Positions 17,192 to 26,468 are shown, counted from the first letter of the stretch. The stretch is 64,000 nt of DNA from an uncultured Eubacteriales bacterium (GCA_934675165.1 CAKUPP010000003.1:32221-96220); one strand, 5' to 3'. Notes: generated from the letters alone by a model not told the origin. Numbers and translations: made by a program.

Positions 17192-17551
17192 ATGGATAAG
17201 GGCGTAAACGTAGCGCTTCTTTTGGATATGTATGGAAAAATGTTGACTGCTGTTCAGTTTGAATGTCTAGATATGTACTACAATAGAGATTTATCCCTCT
17301 CGGAAATTGCTGATAATGTTGGTAAAACACGTCAAGGTGTATATGATTCAATAAAGAGGGGCGAGTCATTTTTGTTGGAAGTAGAAGATAAGTTAGGCTT
17401 TTTAAAAAAAACAACAGCACTCAGAGCTAACGTACTGGAACTAAAAAATTTGGTTAAAATTGCGCTTAGTCAGGAATCAGATATTTCAGAAAATTTAAAA
17501 AAAATTTTAGAAATTGTCCAAAGAATAGATTTATATAGTCGAGGCTGGTGA
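17192..17551 (+). CDS. ylxM: YlxM-type helix-turn-helix protein
   Basis: A 119-residue member of the UPF0122 family. The sigma-70 region 4-like helix-turn-helix is visible in MLTAVQFECLDMYYNRDLSL followed by EIADNVGKTRQGVYDSIKRGE. In Firmicutes it always precedes ffh, as here, and is thought to be a regulator or SRP-associated factor. AGAAAGG lies before the ATG. It ends four bases before ffh. Confidence 0.92.
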   Translation: MDKGVNVALLLDMYGKMLTAVQFECLDMYYNRDLSLSEIADNVGKTRQGVYDSIKRGESFLLEVEDKLGFLKKTTALRANVLELKNLVKIALSQESDISENLKKILEIVQRIDLYSRGW

Positions 17552-17555
17552 TATT

Positions 17556-18890
17556 TTGGCATTTGAAAATCTTAGTGAAAAAATTTCTGCAGCGTTTAAA
17601 AAATTGAGATCCAAAGGAAAGCTTACCGAACAAGACGTTAAGGAATCTATGCGGGAAGTTAGGTTGGCTCTTTTAGAGGCAGACGTCAATTACAAAGTAG
17701 CTAAAGAATTTACAAACAAGGTTATCGAACGTGCAGTTGGGGCTAAAGTTATGGATAGTTTAACTCCAGCACAAATGGTAATAAAAATAGTGGATGAAGA
17801 GCTTACAAATTTGATGGGTGAAGAAAAAAATAGACTCAATATTTCTTCAAAGCCGCCAACAGTTATTATGCTTTGTGGACTTCAGGGATCTGGTAAAACC
17901 ACACATGCAGCAAAACTTGCATTGCTTTTGAAGAAGCAAGGACATCGGCCGCTTTTAGTTGCGTGTGACGTTTATAGACCTGCTGCAATTAAACAGCTTC
18001 AAGTGTTGGGGTCACAAATTGGAGTTCATGTTTTTGAAATGGGGAATGTGTCACCAATAGAAATTTCAGAAAAGTCGCTTGTTTATGCACGTGATCATGG
18101 ACATGATGTAATTATTATTGATACTGCTGGAAGGCTTCATATTGATGAAGCACTTATGGATGAGTTAAAACGGCTCAAAGCCAGCATTCATCCTCACGAA
18201 ATACTCCTTGTTGTTGATGCGATGACCGGTCAGGATGCGGTAAACGTGGCTAAATCGTTTAATGAGCTCCTTGACATAAGTGGGGTTATTTTAACTAAGC
18301 TTGATGGAGATACTAGAGGTGGAGCTGCACTTTCGGTCAAATCTGTCACGGGTAAGCCGATAAAATTCATTGGTACTGGTGAAAAGCCAGAAAATTTGGA
18401 AGAATTTCATCCAGATAGAATGGCGTCTCGAATTTTAGGTATGGGAGATGTACTTACTTTAATTGAGGATGCAGCAGCTAATTTTGATAAATCACAAGCT
18501 GAAAAATTTTCTCAAAAGTTAAAAGCTAATACATTTGATTTGGACGATCTTAAAGATCAGATGATGCAAATAAGAAAAATGGGTCCTATCAAGTCTATTT
18601 TATCTAAGCTTCCTGGTGTGGAAAAACAAATAAGTGGAATAGATATAGATGACAGAGTGATTGATCGTATGTATTCTATAATTTTATCAATGACGCCAGA
18701 GGAAAAGAAAAAACCATCAATAATAAATCCCTCGCGTAAAAAGAGAATCGCAGCAGGGAGTGGCATGAAAGTTGAGGATGTTAATAAACTTTTGAAGCAG
18801 TTTGAACAAATGCAAAAAATGATGAAAAAATTTGGTGGCAAATTTAAAAGAGGCGGTTTTGGTGGAATAAAGTTCCCTAAGTTTTTTTAA
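17556..18890 (+). CDS. ffh: Signal recognition particle GTPase Ffh (SRP54)
   Basis: 444 residues. It binds signal sequences as they leave the ribosome and, with SRP RNA (found here at 56.6 kb) and FtsY, targets them to the membrane. N domain ~1-85; G domain with GLQGSGKTTHAAKLA (~104), DVYRPAAIKQL (~137), DTAGRLHID (~188) and TKLDGDTRGGAA (~246); M domain from ~300, ending KKFGGKFKRGGFGGIKFPKF. The start is TTG just after ylxM, so translation is probably coupled. Confidence 0.96.
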   Translation: MAFENLSEKISAAFKKLRSKGKLTEQDVKESMREVRLALLEADVNYKVAKEFTNKVIERAVGAKVMDSLTPAQMVIKIVDEELTNLMGEEKNRLNISSKPPTVIMLCGLQGSGKTTHAAKLALLLKKQGHRPLLVACDVYRPAAIKQLQVLGSQIGVHVFEMGNVSPIEISEKSLVYARDHGHDVIIIDTAGRLHIDEALMDELKRLKASIHPHEILLVVDAMTGQDAVNVAKSFNELLDISGVILTKLDGDTRGGAALSVKSVTGKPIKFIGTGEKPENLEEFHPDRMASRILGMGDVLTLIEDAAANFDKSQAEKFSQKLKANTFDLDDLKDQMMQIRKMGPIKSILSKLPGVEKQISGIDIDDRVIDRMYSIILSMTPEEKKKPSIINPSRKKRIAAGSGMKVEDVNKLLKQFEQMQKMMKKFGGKFKRGGFGGIKFPKFF

Positions 18891-18949
18891 ATGAGTTTAT
18901 ATGTTAATTTGAATATATAAAAAAATAATAATTTATTGGAGGATTTAAT

Positions 18950-19195
18950 ATGGCAGTAAAAATTAGACTTCGCAGAATGGGAGCACATAAAAAACCTTTT
19001 TATCGTGTAGTTGTGGCAGATTCACGTTCACCTCGCGACGGAAAATGCATTGAAGAAATTGGTTATTTCAACCCTATGACAGAACCAGCTCAAGTAAAGC
19101 TTGATATGGATAAAGTTAAATCTTGGATTGCAAATGGTGCACAACCTACTGAAAGAGTTAAGAGCATTATTAAAAGTGTTGAAGAAGAGAAATAG
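18950..19195 (+). CDS. rpsP: 30S ribosomal protein S16
   Basis: 81 residues with the typical start MAVKIRLRRMGAHKKPFYRV, then ADSRSPRDGKCIEEIGYFNP. It binds 16S rRNA in the small-subunit body early in assembly. GGAGG precedes the ATG. It sits in the standard ffh-rpsP-khpA-rimM-trmD order. Confidence 0.97.
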   Translation: MAVKIRLRRMGAHKKPFYRVVVADSRSPRDGKCIEEIGYFNPMTEPAQVKLDMDKVKSWIANGAQPTERVKSIIKSVEEEK

Positions 19196-19266
19196 TGTGA
19201 AAACAGGTTGCTGATGGATCATTTTTATGCAGTAAAAAGCAAAAATATAGAGAGGTTAAAAGTTGT

Positions 19267-19524
19267 ATGAAGGGCACTGAAGACATTATAGAAAATTTGT
19301 TGAGTGTTATTATTCGTGAGCTGGTTACAAATCCGGATGCTTTAAAAATAGAAAAAAGTATTTCTGGTAGAAATAATGAATTTGTTTCTTATAAAGTTAT
19401 TGTTGACGATAACGATATGTGTAGAGTAATCGGTAAACATGGTCGTATTGCAAAATCCATTAGAAATGTGGCGCGTGCGGCAGCTATTAAAAACGATATG
19501 AAAATATCTGTTGAAATAGGATAA
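19267..19524 (+). CDS. khpA: KH-domain RNA-binding protein KhpA
   Basis: 85 residues forming a single KH domain, with the GxxG-type loop in RVIGKHGRIAKSIRNVARAA. KhpA (YlqC) works as a dimer or with KhpB in RNA binding linked to cell elongation and division. The start ATG is preceded by AGAGG. Confidence 0.93.
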   Translation: MKGTEDIIENLLSVIIRELVTNPDALKIEKSISGRNNEFVSYKVIVDDNDMCRVIGKHGRIAKSIRNVARAAAIKNDMKISVEIG

Positions 19525-19538
19525 ATTTTGTATTTGTA

Positions 19539-19565
19539 GGCGCTTGGTTGATCGAGCGCCACTAA
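19539..19565 (+). terminator. Weak hairpin between khpA and rimM
   Basis: GGCGCT/AGCGCC plus one G-T pair, with only a mixed T-rich stretch after it. Possibly an attenuating element rather than a full terminator. Confidence 0.4.
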
Positions 19566-19612
19566 TTTTCTTTTCTTTATGTACTAAAAAATATGTGTAG
19601 GGGATTTATATT

Positions 19613-20125
19613 GTGAAAAACAGTTGTTTTTGTATTGGAAAAATTGTTGGTGTTCATGGATTGCGTGGGGAACTTAAAGTAGAGTGGTATACTGATTCTC
19701 CGGAAGTATTTTTTAAAATAAATGAAATTTTTTTTAATGTAAATTTGGAGCCTGTGAAAATATCTGGCATGAGATTTCATAAAAATCATATTTTGATTTT
19801 CATCGATGGTATAACAGATAGAAATTTGGCTATGAATTTTTGTAATAAACGTTTGTATGCGTTGAGAAAAGATATTCCAAAAGATGAAAACCGTTATTTT
19901 ATTGAAGATTTAAAGGGATGCACCGTACAAGATAATTTTACAGGAAAAGAGTATGGGATTTTAAAAGATGTTTTTAATCGTGGAGCAAGTGACATTTACA
20001 GTATATTGGGTGTGAATGGTAAGGAATATCTTTTACCCATAATTGAGGGTACGCTTTGTAGTGTGGATTTGGAAAATGACAAAATTTATGTAGATCCATT
20101 GAAGGGTGTTTTTGATGAAAATTGA
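19613..20125 (+). CDS. rimM: 16S rRNA processing protein RimM
   Basis: 170 residues. RimM binds S19 and helps mature the 30S head. The N-terminal beta-barrel starts GKIVGVHGLRGELKVEWYTD. The PRC-barrel half contains YFIEDLKGCTVQD, DVFNRGASDIYSI and LLPIIEGTL...DLENDKIYVDPLKGV. GTG start with AGGGG before it. Overlaps trmD by 11 bases. Confidence 0.95.
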   Translation: MKNSCFCIGKIVGVHGLRGELKVEWYTDSPEVFFKINEIFFNVNLEPVKISGMRFHKNHILIFIDGITDRNLAMNFCNKRLYALRKDIPKDENRYFIEDLKGCTVQDNFTGKEYGILKDVFNRGASDIYSILGVNGKEYLLPIIEGTLCSVDLENDKIYVDPLKGVFDEN

Positions 20126-20792
20126 CATAATGACCTTATTTCCAGAAATGTGTGAAGCTGTTTTATCCCAAAGTATAATAGGTAGAGCTAGAAAAAAAGG
20201 AATTTTGGATATAGTGTGTCACCAAATACGTGATTTTGCGTATGATAAACATAAAAGAGTTGATGATACACCGTACGGTGGCGGTAAAGGCATGGTCATG
20301 ATGGCTGAGCCGATATTTAAGTGTTTTGAAAATATATGTTCTTTGCGTGGAGAACGCCCTCTGGTCGTTTTTATGACTCCAAAAGGAGAAGTGTTCAATC
20401 AAAAAAAAGCTATAGAGTTTAAAAATTTTGATAGTATAGCAGTATTGTGTGGGCATTACGAAGGTGTGGATCAAAGAATTATAGATGAAATTGTAGATAA
20501 GCAGATTTCTATTGGTGATTATGTTTTAACCGGAGGAGAAATACCTGCACTCGCATTTATAGACAGTATTTGCAGAATGGTACCGGGTGTTTTGTCTGAA
20601 AATATTTGTTTTGAAGATGAAAGTCATTATAGTGATTTGCTTGAATACCCACAGTATACTAAGCCGTATGTTTGGCATAATCAATCGGTGCCAGAAGTAT
20701 TAATTTCGGGGCATCATGCAAATATAGAAAAATGGAAAAAGGAGCAGTCTATTTTTGAGACGATGAAATATCGTCCAGATATGCTTAAATAA
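20115..20792 (+). CDS. trmD: tRNA (guanine-37-N1) methyltransferase
   Basis: TrmD methylates G37 next to the anticodon with SAM and prevents frameshifting. Start ATG 20115 is chosen (225 residues) because GAAGGG lies eight bases before it; an in-frame GTG at 20106 is less likely. Knot-fold motifs: MTLFPEMCE, RDFAYDKHKRVDDTPYGGGK, LCGHYEGVDQRI, SIGDYVLTGGEIPALAFIDS, RMVPGVL. Followed by a gap and a new promoter. Confidence 0.96.
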   Translation: MKIDIMTLFPEMCEAVLSQSIIGRARKKGILDIVCHQIRDFAYDKHKRVDDTPYGGGKGMVMMAEPIFKCFENICSLRGERPLVVFMTPKGEVFNQKKAIEFKNFDSIAVLCGHYEGVDQRIIDEIVDKQISIGDYVLTGGEIPALAFIDSICRMVPGVLSENICFEDESHYSDLLEYPQYTKPYVWHNQSVPEVLISGHHANIEKWKKEQSIFETMKYRPDMLK

Positions 20793-20928
20793 TAAAAAAA
20801 TTTATGATGTGAAATATGTGTAAATGTTCATATTTAACAAAAAATATTAAATATTTTGACAAGTTAAACAATTAGTGTATTTAAAATATAACATAGATAG
20901 TCAGTAAAGCCAAAAAGAATATTTTTTA

Positions 20929-20956
20929 TTGACTAAATATATAGTTGTGATATAAT
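20929..20956 (+). promoter_or_regulatory. Promoter of the HPr-like gene
   Basis: TTGACT and TATAAT with a 16-base spacer and an extended TGA before the -10. Confidence 0.65.
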
Positions 20957-21045
20957 ATAACTATGGCGTTACATTTGTTGTTGATATAAATAACGTTGAG
21001 AGAATTATTCGTTAATATTAAATTACGAGCAAGGGGTTGTAAATT

Positions 21046-21345
21046 ATGTACACAAAAGAGGTAACTGTTCAGAATCAAGTAGGTCTTTATGCAAGGCCAG
21101 CAACTTATTTTATTCAAAAAGCCAATGAGTTTAAATCTACTATTTGGGTAGAAAAAGACGAAAGACGCGTTAACGCTAAGAGTCTTTTGGGTGTTTTGTC
21201 GTTGGGAATAATCGGTGGTACAACTATTAGGATTATTGCTGATGGTAATGATGAGCAAGAGGCTGTAAACAAAATAGTTGAACTTGTTGAAACAGGTTTT
21301 TCTGGAACTCCAGTTTCTAGTAACTATGTTTCTAACAACAGTTAG
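21046..21345 (+). CDS. Crh-like HPr-family protein without the active-site His
   Basis: 99 residues with the HPr fold pattern. The usual GLHARPAT box reads GLYARPAT, so Tyr replaces the His that takes phosphate from enzyme I, and the protein cannot relay sugar phosphorylation. The regulatory serine segment NAKSLLGVLSLGI (Ser46 region) is intact, and HprK, the kinase for that serine, is encoded at 50.6-51.5 kb. It therefore resembles Crh in design, a regulatory partner for catabolite control, though Crh has Gln there. It is about ten residues longer than HPr, with a Ser/Asn tail. It stands alone with its own promoter and terminator. Confidence 0.85.
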   Translation: MYTKEVTVQNQVGLYARPATYFIQKANEFKSTIWVEKDERRVNAKSLLGVLSLGIIGGTTIRIIADGNDEQEAVNKIVELVETGFSGTPVSSNYVSNNS

Positions 21346-21476
21346 TAGTGTTTGAAATATTGATGATTTTAATATAAGTGTATGTAAGATTATTGATTAC
21401 ATAATGTTTTATTGGTGGTTTTTATCTGCGCGATGGGTGGAAGCCGCTTATAGTTTTTTGTATAAAATTTTTTTAT

Positions 21477-21519
21477 AAATAACAAACCGGCAGCTGTATA
21501 AACTGCCGGTTTGTTATTT
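21477..21519. terminator. Bidirectional terminator
   Basis: A perfect 17-bp stem (AAATAACAAACCGGCAG and its complement, 9-base loop) lies between the HPr-like gene and the convergent argS. A/T ends on both sides let it work both ways. Confidence 0.9.
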
Positions 21520-21540
21520 AGTGATGCAAGATTGTCTTCT

Positions 21541-23241
21541 TTACTGATTCATTGTTTCGGGAGCTTCAACTTTCATCAAATCAAGAACGGATTTTAAAAT
21601 TATTTTAACTGAATTACAAAGGTGTAATCGTGCTGCGGTTTTTATTGGATCTTCTGATATGATTTTTGAAGAAGAATAAAATTTATGAAATAATGTGGCA
21701 AGTTCTACGACATACCTTGTAATTTTTGTTGGATCGTAAAATTTTGCGGACTTTATAAGTTCTTCAGGATAAGATGACATATAAAATATTAATTTTCTCT
21801 CATTTAGATCGGTTAAAACATTTAGACAATCATCATTTTGCGATTTGTAATTTTCCAAATCACTTGTATTTAGTTTTCTAAATATGCTGCAAATTCTAGC
21901 ATGAGCATACTGTACGTAATAAACTGGATTTTGTGAATCTTGTTTAACGGCCAAATCTAAATCAAAGTCCATTCCGGAACCAGCTTCATGAATGTTAAAT
22001 ATAAATCTTGCAGAATCAGGCCCTACTTCATCTAAAAGATCTGAAAGTTGAATTGCTTTGCCAGTTCGTTTGCTCATTCTCACAATTTCACCATTTTTTA
22101 GTAATTTTACAAGTTGAACAAGTATTACATGCAGGCGATTTCGATTTATGCCAAGTGCTTCCATTACGCCTTTCATTCTTTCAACGTGGCCATGATGATC
22201 TGCACCCCAAATATCAATTCCTATATCAAATCCTCGTGTAACAAATTTGTTGTAATGATATGCAATGTCAGCAGCAAAATATGTTGGAATGCCATTTCCT
22301 CTAACTAAAACATCATCTTTATCTGAGCCAAATGCAGTTGATTTGTACCATAAACATCCATCTTTTTCATACGTGTAATTATTTTTAGAAAGTATATCTA
22401 TTATTTTTTGGATAGAGCCATCGCTATGAAGTTTGCTTTCGTAAAACCAATTATCATATATGATTTTGTATTTTTCCATATCTTGCTTCATCCGGTTTAT
22501 ATTTTTTGGTAATGCAAAATCTATTAACGCTTGTTTCCTTGTTTGATAATCTTTATCTATGTAATTTTTTTTATGAATATCGTAAAACTTTTGAGCAAGC
22601 TCAGTTATATCTTGACCCTGATAACATTCTTCTGGCATTTCTATATTTTTTTCTGTGTTACAGATTTGTCTGTAGCGCACATCCAACGACAAGCCGAATT
22701 TTTCAATCTGATTTCCGGCATCATTTACGTAAAACTCTTTATAAACGTTGTATCCAACTTTTTTTAAAATGGATGACAAACAGTCGCCAAGTGCTCCAAG
22801 TCTTGCATTACCCATGTGCATTGGTCCAGTAGGATTTGCAGAGACAAATTCAACCATTATTTTTTTCCCATTTCCAAAATTGGAGTTGCCGTAATTTAGA
22901 TCATCTTTTTCAATTTCTTGGATAGTAGTTTTAAAAAATTCGTTTCCAAGAAAAAAATTTATAAATCCTGGACCTGCTATTTCTGATTTAGTTATAAGTG
23001 AAGGATCAAATTCTAAGTTTTGCAAAATAAGTTTAGCAATTTTTATAGGGGGCATTCTAAATGATTTTGATAGAGTAAGTGCTACATTTGATGATAAATC
23101 ACCGTGTTTAGAATCTGCGGGTATTTCAATTTCAAAATTTAAATTATTTTCATTGGTGATGTTATTTTCCTTCATAATATTACCGAGTGCATCCGATATT
23201 TTATTTCTTATATAAAATTTGATTTTTTCCATGCTATACAT
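21541..23241 (-). CDS. argS: Arginyl-tRNA synthetase
   Basis: 566 residues, class Ia. The N-terminal Add1 domain precedes the catalytic site FVSANPTGPMHMGNARLGAL (HIGH box as HMGN). The second site is MSKRTGK in EIVRMSKRTGKAIQL. The DALR anticodon-binding domain at the end begins ILTDLNERKLIFYMSSYPEE. AAGGAG lies before the ATG. It is the last gene of the ddl-murI-DUF1934-argS run. Confidence 0.96.
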   Translation of the reverse strand: MYSMEKIKFYIRNKISDALGNIMKENNITNENNLNFEIEIPADSKHGDLSSNVALTLSKSFRMPPIKIAKLILQNLEFDPSLITKSEIAGPGFINFFLGNEFFKTTIQEIEKDDLNYGNSNFGNGKKIMVEFVSANPTGPMHMGNARLGALGDCLSSILKKVGYNVYKEFYVNDAGNQIEKFGLSLDVRYRQICNTEKNIEMPEECYQGQDITELAQKFYDIHKKNYIDKDYQTRKQALIDFALPKNINRMKQDMEKYKIIYDNWFYESKLHSDGSIQKIIDILSKNNYTYEKDGCLWYKSTAFGSDKDDVLVRGNGIPTYFAADIAYHYNKFVTRGFDIGIDIWGADHHGHVERMKGVMEALGINRNRLHVILVQLVKLLKNGEIVRMSKRTGKAIQLSDLLDEVGPDSARFIFNIHEAGSGMDFDLDLAVKQDSQNPVYYVQYAHARICSIFRKLNTSDLENYKSQNDDCLNVLTDLNERKLIFYMSSYPEELIKSAKFYDPTKITRYVVELATLFHKFYSSSKIISEDPIKTAARLHLCNSVKIILKSVLDLMKVEAPETMNQ

Positions 23242-23253
23242 TTTTTGTTCTCC

Positions 23254-23697
23254 TTAATAATTTGTTTCTTTTTTCTTTAAAGTGATATCAATTTCATTTG
23301 TGCCTACAAATCCTGAATTTAGATCTAGTAAGTATTCTAACTTAAGATTAATAATGTCATTGGAAGAAGAAAAAATTATCTTTTTTGTAAATATTCCCAT
23401 CATTAACATTCCGAAATCAGTGTAATATGGGCTGCAGTGACGCTTATCTTTTTCTAAAATTAGTCTGCTTTGTGTTACTCCGTTTTTTATAAGAGTAACT
23501 ACATCTTTTTCTATTTTTATTATGCATGTTTTAAAATCTTCTGGAAATTCATCATTGTACTCCTTGTAAATTATATATTTTTTCCCAGATTTTTCTTTGA
23601 AAGTACCAACTGTTTGAATACTTAAGTTATCGTTATGATCCGATAATTTATGGCAAGATTTTATGCTTACTAAATAATCTTCTTTTATCTTAAACAT
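23254..23697 (-). CDS. DUF1934 (YwiB-like) beta-barrel protein
   Basis: 147 residues, lipocalin-like small barrel family, commonly located beside argS in Firmicutes as here. Segments supporting this are SIQTVGTFKEKSGKKYIIYKE and YYTDFGMLMMGIFTKKI. Its function is unknown; it is required for no known pathway. The Shine-Dalgarno GAAGGGAG lies directly against the ATG, an unusually short spacing, so the real start may be slightly downstream. Confidence 0.8.
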   Translation of the reverse strand: MFKIKEDYLVSIKSCHKLSDHNDNLSIQTVGTFKEKSGKKYIIYKEYNDEFPEDFKTCIIKIEKDVVTLIKNGVTQSRLILEKDKRHCSPYYTDFGMLMMGIFTKKIIFSSSNDIINLKLEYLLDLNSGFVGTNEIDITLKKKETNY

Positions 23698-23709
23698 CTC
23701 CCTTCTATT

Positions 23710-24516
23710 TTAATATGAGTCTATATTTATTGTTTTTAAATTTTTTTCAATATCAAAATTCAAAAATATTTTAGCAGAGTTCGAAAAAGCTTGTTTGTTT
23801 GCACTTACGTAGAAATTATATCTTCCCGGTATAGTAGAATTGTTTTCCATATGAGAATTTTTTAAAATTTTTTTTACTAATATAGCCGCTTCTTTGCCGG
23901 GATTTATTAAATTGACAGTTCCATCAAAAAAATCATTTATGGTTTCTTTTATTAAAGGATAATGAGTACAACCAAGTATTAACGTGTCGATTTTGCCTAC
24001 AAAATCTTTTAAATAAAATTTTGTAACATTATGAAGCAGATTATTGTTAAGGTGCGTTATGCCCCGTTCTATAAGAGGTACAAACATTGGACACGATTTT
24101 TGTAAAACAAAAGTTTCGTCAGAAATTTTTTTGATTTGATTTAAGTAAGAGTTACTTTCTATTGCAGCGGTTGTACCTATAATGCCTATTCTTTTGTTAT
24201 TACTAATTTCAAATGCTTTTTTACATGCAGGGTAAATAACTCCTACTATATTGTCACTATCACTTAAATACGAACTTGCAGTTCCGCACGCCGAAATAAT
24301 TATTTTGGAATTTTGAGACTTTAAAAAAGATATATCTTGATTGGTATATTTTATTATATCGGTTTTGCTTTTAACACCATAGGGAACTCGTTTGGTGTCT
24401 CCAAAATAAACTACGTTTTCATGTGGCATGATTTCTTTAATTACTTTTATCGCCGTGAGTCCGCCCAATCCGGAATCAAAAACACCTATGGGATTATTTT
24501 TTAAACTATTTTTCAA
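23710..24516 (-). CDS. murI: Glutamate racemase
   Basis: 268 residues. It makes D-glutamate for peptidoglycan. The two catalytic Cys motifs are present: IISACGTASS (~79) and LILGCTHYPLI (~185). The N-terminus has GVFDSGLGGLTAIK. The start is TTG with only a weak ribosome site. It lies downstream of ddl, so two cell-wall precursor enzymes share an operon. Confidence 0.95.
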   Translation of the reverse strand: MKNSLKNNPIGVFDSGLGGLTAIKVIKEIMPHENVVYFGDTKRVPYGVKSKTDIIKYTNQDISFLKSQNSKIIISACGTASSYLSDSDNIVGVIYPACKKAFEISNNKRIGIIGTTAAIESNSYLNQIKKISDETFVLQKSCPMFVPLIERGITHLNNNLLHNVTKFYLKDFVGKIDTLILGCTHYPLIKETINDFFDGTVNLINPGKEAAILVKKILKNSHMENNSTIPGRYNFYVSANKQAFSNSAKIFLNFDIEKNLKTINIDSY

Positions 24517-24535
24517 AACTTATATTACTTTCTGA

Positions 24536-25585
24536 TTATTTATTATTTATGGCTAAATTGATTAATTTATCAATGAGCTCGGTAGGTGTAATTCCCAAAT
24601 TTTCCATAAGTTTTGGATACATGCTTATGGAAGTGAACCCCGGGAATGTATTTATTTCGTTTAAAAATATTTTTTCGGTGTTTTTTTCTACAAAGTAATC
24701 TATTCTGGCAAGGCCTTTGCATCCCATAATTTTATAAGCTTTAGCGGATATACTTTGAATTTCTTTTATTAAATTTTCTGATATATTTGCAGGGATATAA
24801 AGTTTAGAATTCTCGGATACATATTTGGATTCGTAGTCATAGAACGTTCCTGCAGAAGCAATTTCGCCAACAGTAGATATGGTTAGAGTATCGTTTCCTA
24901 AAACTGCGTTTTCTACTTCTTGGCCGTTAATACTTTCTTCTATTAATATTTTTTCATCTTCTTGTGCTGCTTTTTTTATTCCTTCAAACAATTCTTCTCT
25001 ATTGAAAACTTTAGTTATTCCAACAGATGATCCTGCTTTTGAAGGTTTTACAAACATTGGATAACATTTTATTTTATTTTCTGTTTCGTTTAAACACTTT
25101 TGAGGATCTTTTTCGAATTCGTACTTAAAGAACCAGTGAAATTTTGCTTTGTTAATTCCATGAAACATTAAAATAGAGTTTGTTATTACTTTGTCCATAC
25201 AAGCAGAGGATGAATGTAAATCGCAACCCACAAATGGGATTTGTGCCAATTGTAAAAGGCCTTGAATACTTCCATCTTCGCCATTTTTACCATGCAGTAC
25301 TGGTATGACTGCATCCAAATGAATTGTGCGGATTTGATTGTTTTCAAATATAACTATCTTTTTTGTGTTACTGTTAGGTAAAATAGTTGCTGGTATTTTA
25401 ATTTTACTTTTTTCTAAATCTGTTCCGTCTGTGAGATACCACTGCCCATCTTTGGATATGTAAAGGTAGTGTAAATTATATTTGATTTTTGATATGTTTT
25501 CTGATATTGTGGTTGCTGATGATATAGAAATTTCGTGTTCAGAAGAATTTCCACCAAATAGAATTGCTATGTCTAATTTGTGCAT
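24536..25585 (-). CDS. ddl: D-alanine--D-alanine ligase
   Basis: 349 residues, ATP-grasp family. Motifs: AILFGGNSSEHEISISSA at the start, PVLHGKNGEDGSIQGLLQLA, VKPSKAGSSVGITKV (ATP-binding loop), GLARIDYFVE and FLNEINTFPGFTSISMYPKL (metal binding). GAGGTG precedes the ATG. First gene of the reverse operon. Confidence 0.95.
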   Translation of the reverse strand: MHKLDIAILFGGNSSEHEISISSATTISENISKIKYNLHYLYISKDGQWYLTDGTDLEKSKIKIPATILPNSNTKKIVIFENNQIRTIHLDAVIPVLHGKNGEDGSIQGLLQLAQIPFVGCDLHSSSACMDKVITNSILMFHGINKAKFHWFFKYEFEKDPQKCLNETENKIKCYPMFVKPSKAGSSVGITKVFNREELFEGIKKAAQEDEKILIEESINGQEVENAVLGNDTLTISTVGEIASAGTFYDYESKYVSENSKLYIPANISENLIKEIQSISAKAYKIMGCKGLARIDYFVEKNTEKIFLNEINTFPGFTSISMYPKLMENLGITPTELIDKLINLAINNK

Positions 25586-25898
25586 TGCGTATCACCTCAT
25601 GAATAAAATGTAAGTAATCATTTATTTGTTAAAAAAATTCACACTAAATTATTATAACATTATCAGAGATAAAATGTTATAATTTTTTTTAATTATTGAA
25701 TCAATCAAATAACTTGGACGTGAGTCTTTATGTTTGAATTTGTAAAAATTGATATGTGGAGTATATTATTTGATGTTATTAAATTTTTATTTTTAAGTAA
25801 ATTTTAAATAAAATGTTTTTGGTAATAAGAAAATATTTATGCGTTTATTATTATTTTATAAACGTTCGATTATAAAATAATAAATTTTTTATACATAG
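25586..25898. other. Divergent intergenic region
   Basis: About 310 very A/T-rich bases between ddl (reverse) and the GG-leader operon (forward). A reverse-strand TATAAT preceded by TGT is present near 25660, but I find no convincing -35. There is an imperfect A/T palindrome around 25850-25885 (TATTTTATAA... repeats). No gene is seen. Confidence 0.4.
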
Positions 25899-25927
25899 TT
25901 GACAATTAATATTCGTCAGTGTACAAT
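25899..25927 (+). promoter_or_regulatory. Promoter of the second GG-leader locus, with overlapping palindrome
   Basis: TTGACA and TACAAT with a 17-base spacer. ACAAT-GA-ATTGT (25923-25934), overlapping the -10, could be an operator. Confidence 0.65.
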
Positions 25928-25961
25928 GAATTGTGTAAAATATTAAAGGGAGGTATTACAA

Positions 25962-26171
25962 ATGAAACTTGATGAAAAAGATTTAAATTCTATTGCGGGT
26001 GGAGCCAAATCAGATGATAACATAGAAGTTACAGAATTGACCCCAGAGCAAAAAAGAAATAGAAAAATAACTATAACAAAGTTACCGTGTAAAATTACTA
26101 TTGATGCTAGTGCAAATCCTTCTGATGAATTAACAGTTTCTCCGGATCCAAAATGTGATAGTGCATTATAG
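25962..26171 (+). CDS. Small double-glycine-leader protein
   Basis: 69 residues with a strong GGGAGG site. The leader MKLDEKDLNSIAGG is the same type as the one encoded at 15317. Cleavage would release about 55 residues with two Cys and many acidic and polar residues. I do not recognise the mature part. First gene of a two-gene unit before the giant LRR gene. Confidence 0.65.
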   Translation: MKLDEKDLNSIAGGAKSDDNIEVTELTPEQKRNRKITITKLPCKITIDASANPSDELTVSPDPKCDSAL

Positions 26172-26187
26172 AAAGGGTGAGAAATAG

Positions 26188-26445
26188 ATGCAAAATAATG
26201 AAAATTTAAATGAGTTTGAATTGGCAATGATTTCCGGAGGAGGAGAAGCAACTTTTTCTGAGGAACAACTTGATTCTCATGAGAAAAGAAAAGAACTTGC
26301 TGAAACACTTGGCGAAAGTGTGGAAACAATTGATGGGTGTATAAAAGATACCGGAAAAGTTGAAGTAAAAAAGCCAACTCACAAACCAGTTATTAAGGAT
26401 ATTATTAAAAATATCTTCAAACCACATGATGTGTTAGTGTATTAA
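26188..26445 (+). CDS. Small double-glycine-leader protein
   Basis: 85 residues. The leader LNEFELAMISGG ends in GG(G), a variant of the double-glycine type. The mature part is charged (EELAETLGESVETIDGC, then Lys-rich KKPTHKPVIKDIIK) with a single Cys. It is 16 bases behind the previous gene with its own AGAAAGGGTG site, so the two may act as a pair. No transporter gene is in the window. Confidence 0.6.
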   Translation: MQNNENLNEFELAMISGGGEATFSEEQLDSHEKRKELAETLGESVETIDGCIKDTGKVEVKKPTHKPVIKDIIKNIFKPHDVLVY

Positions 26446-26468
26446 TTTTTATATGTTGTGAAAAAATG

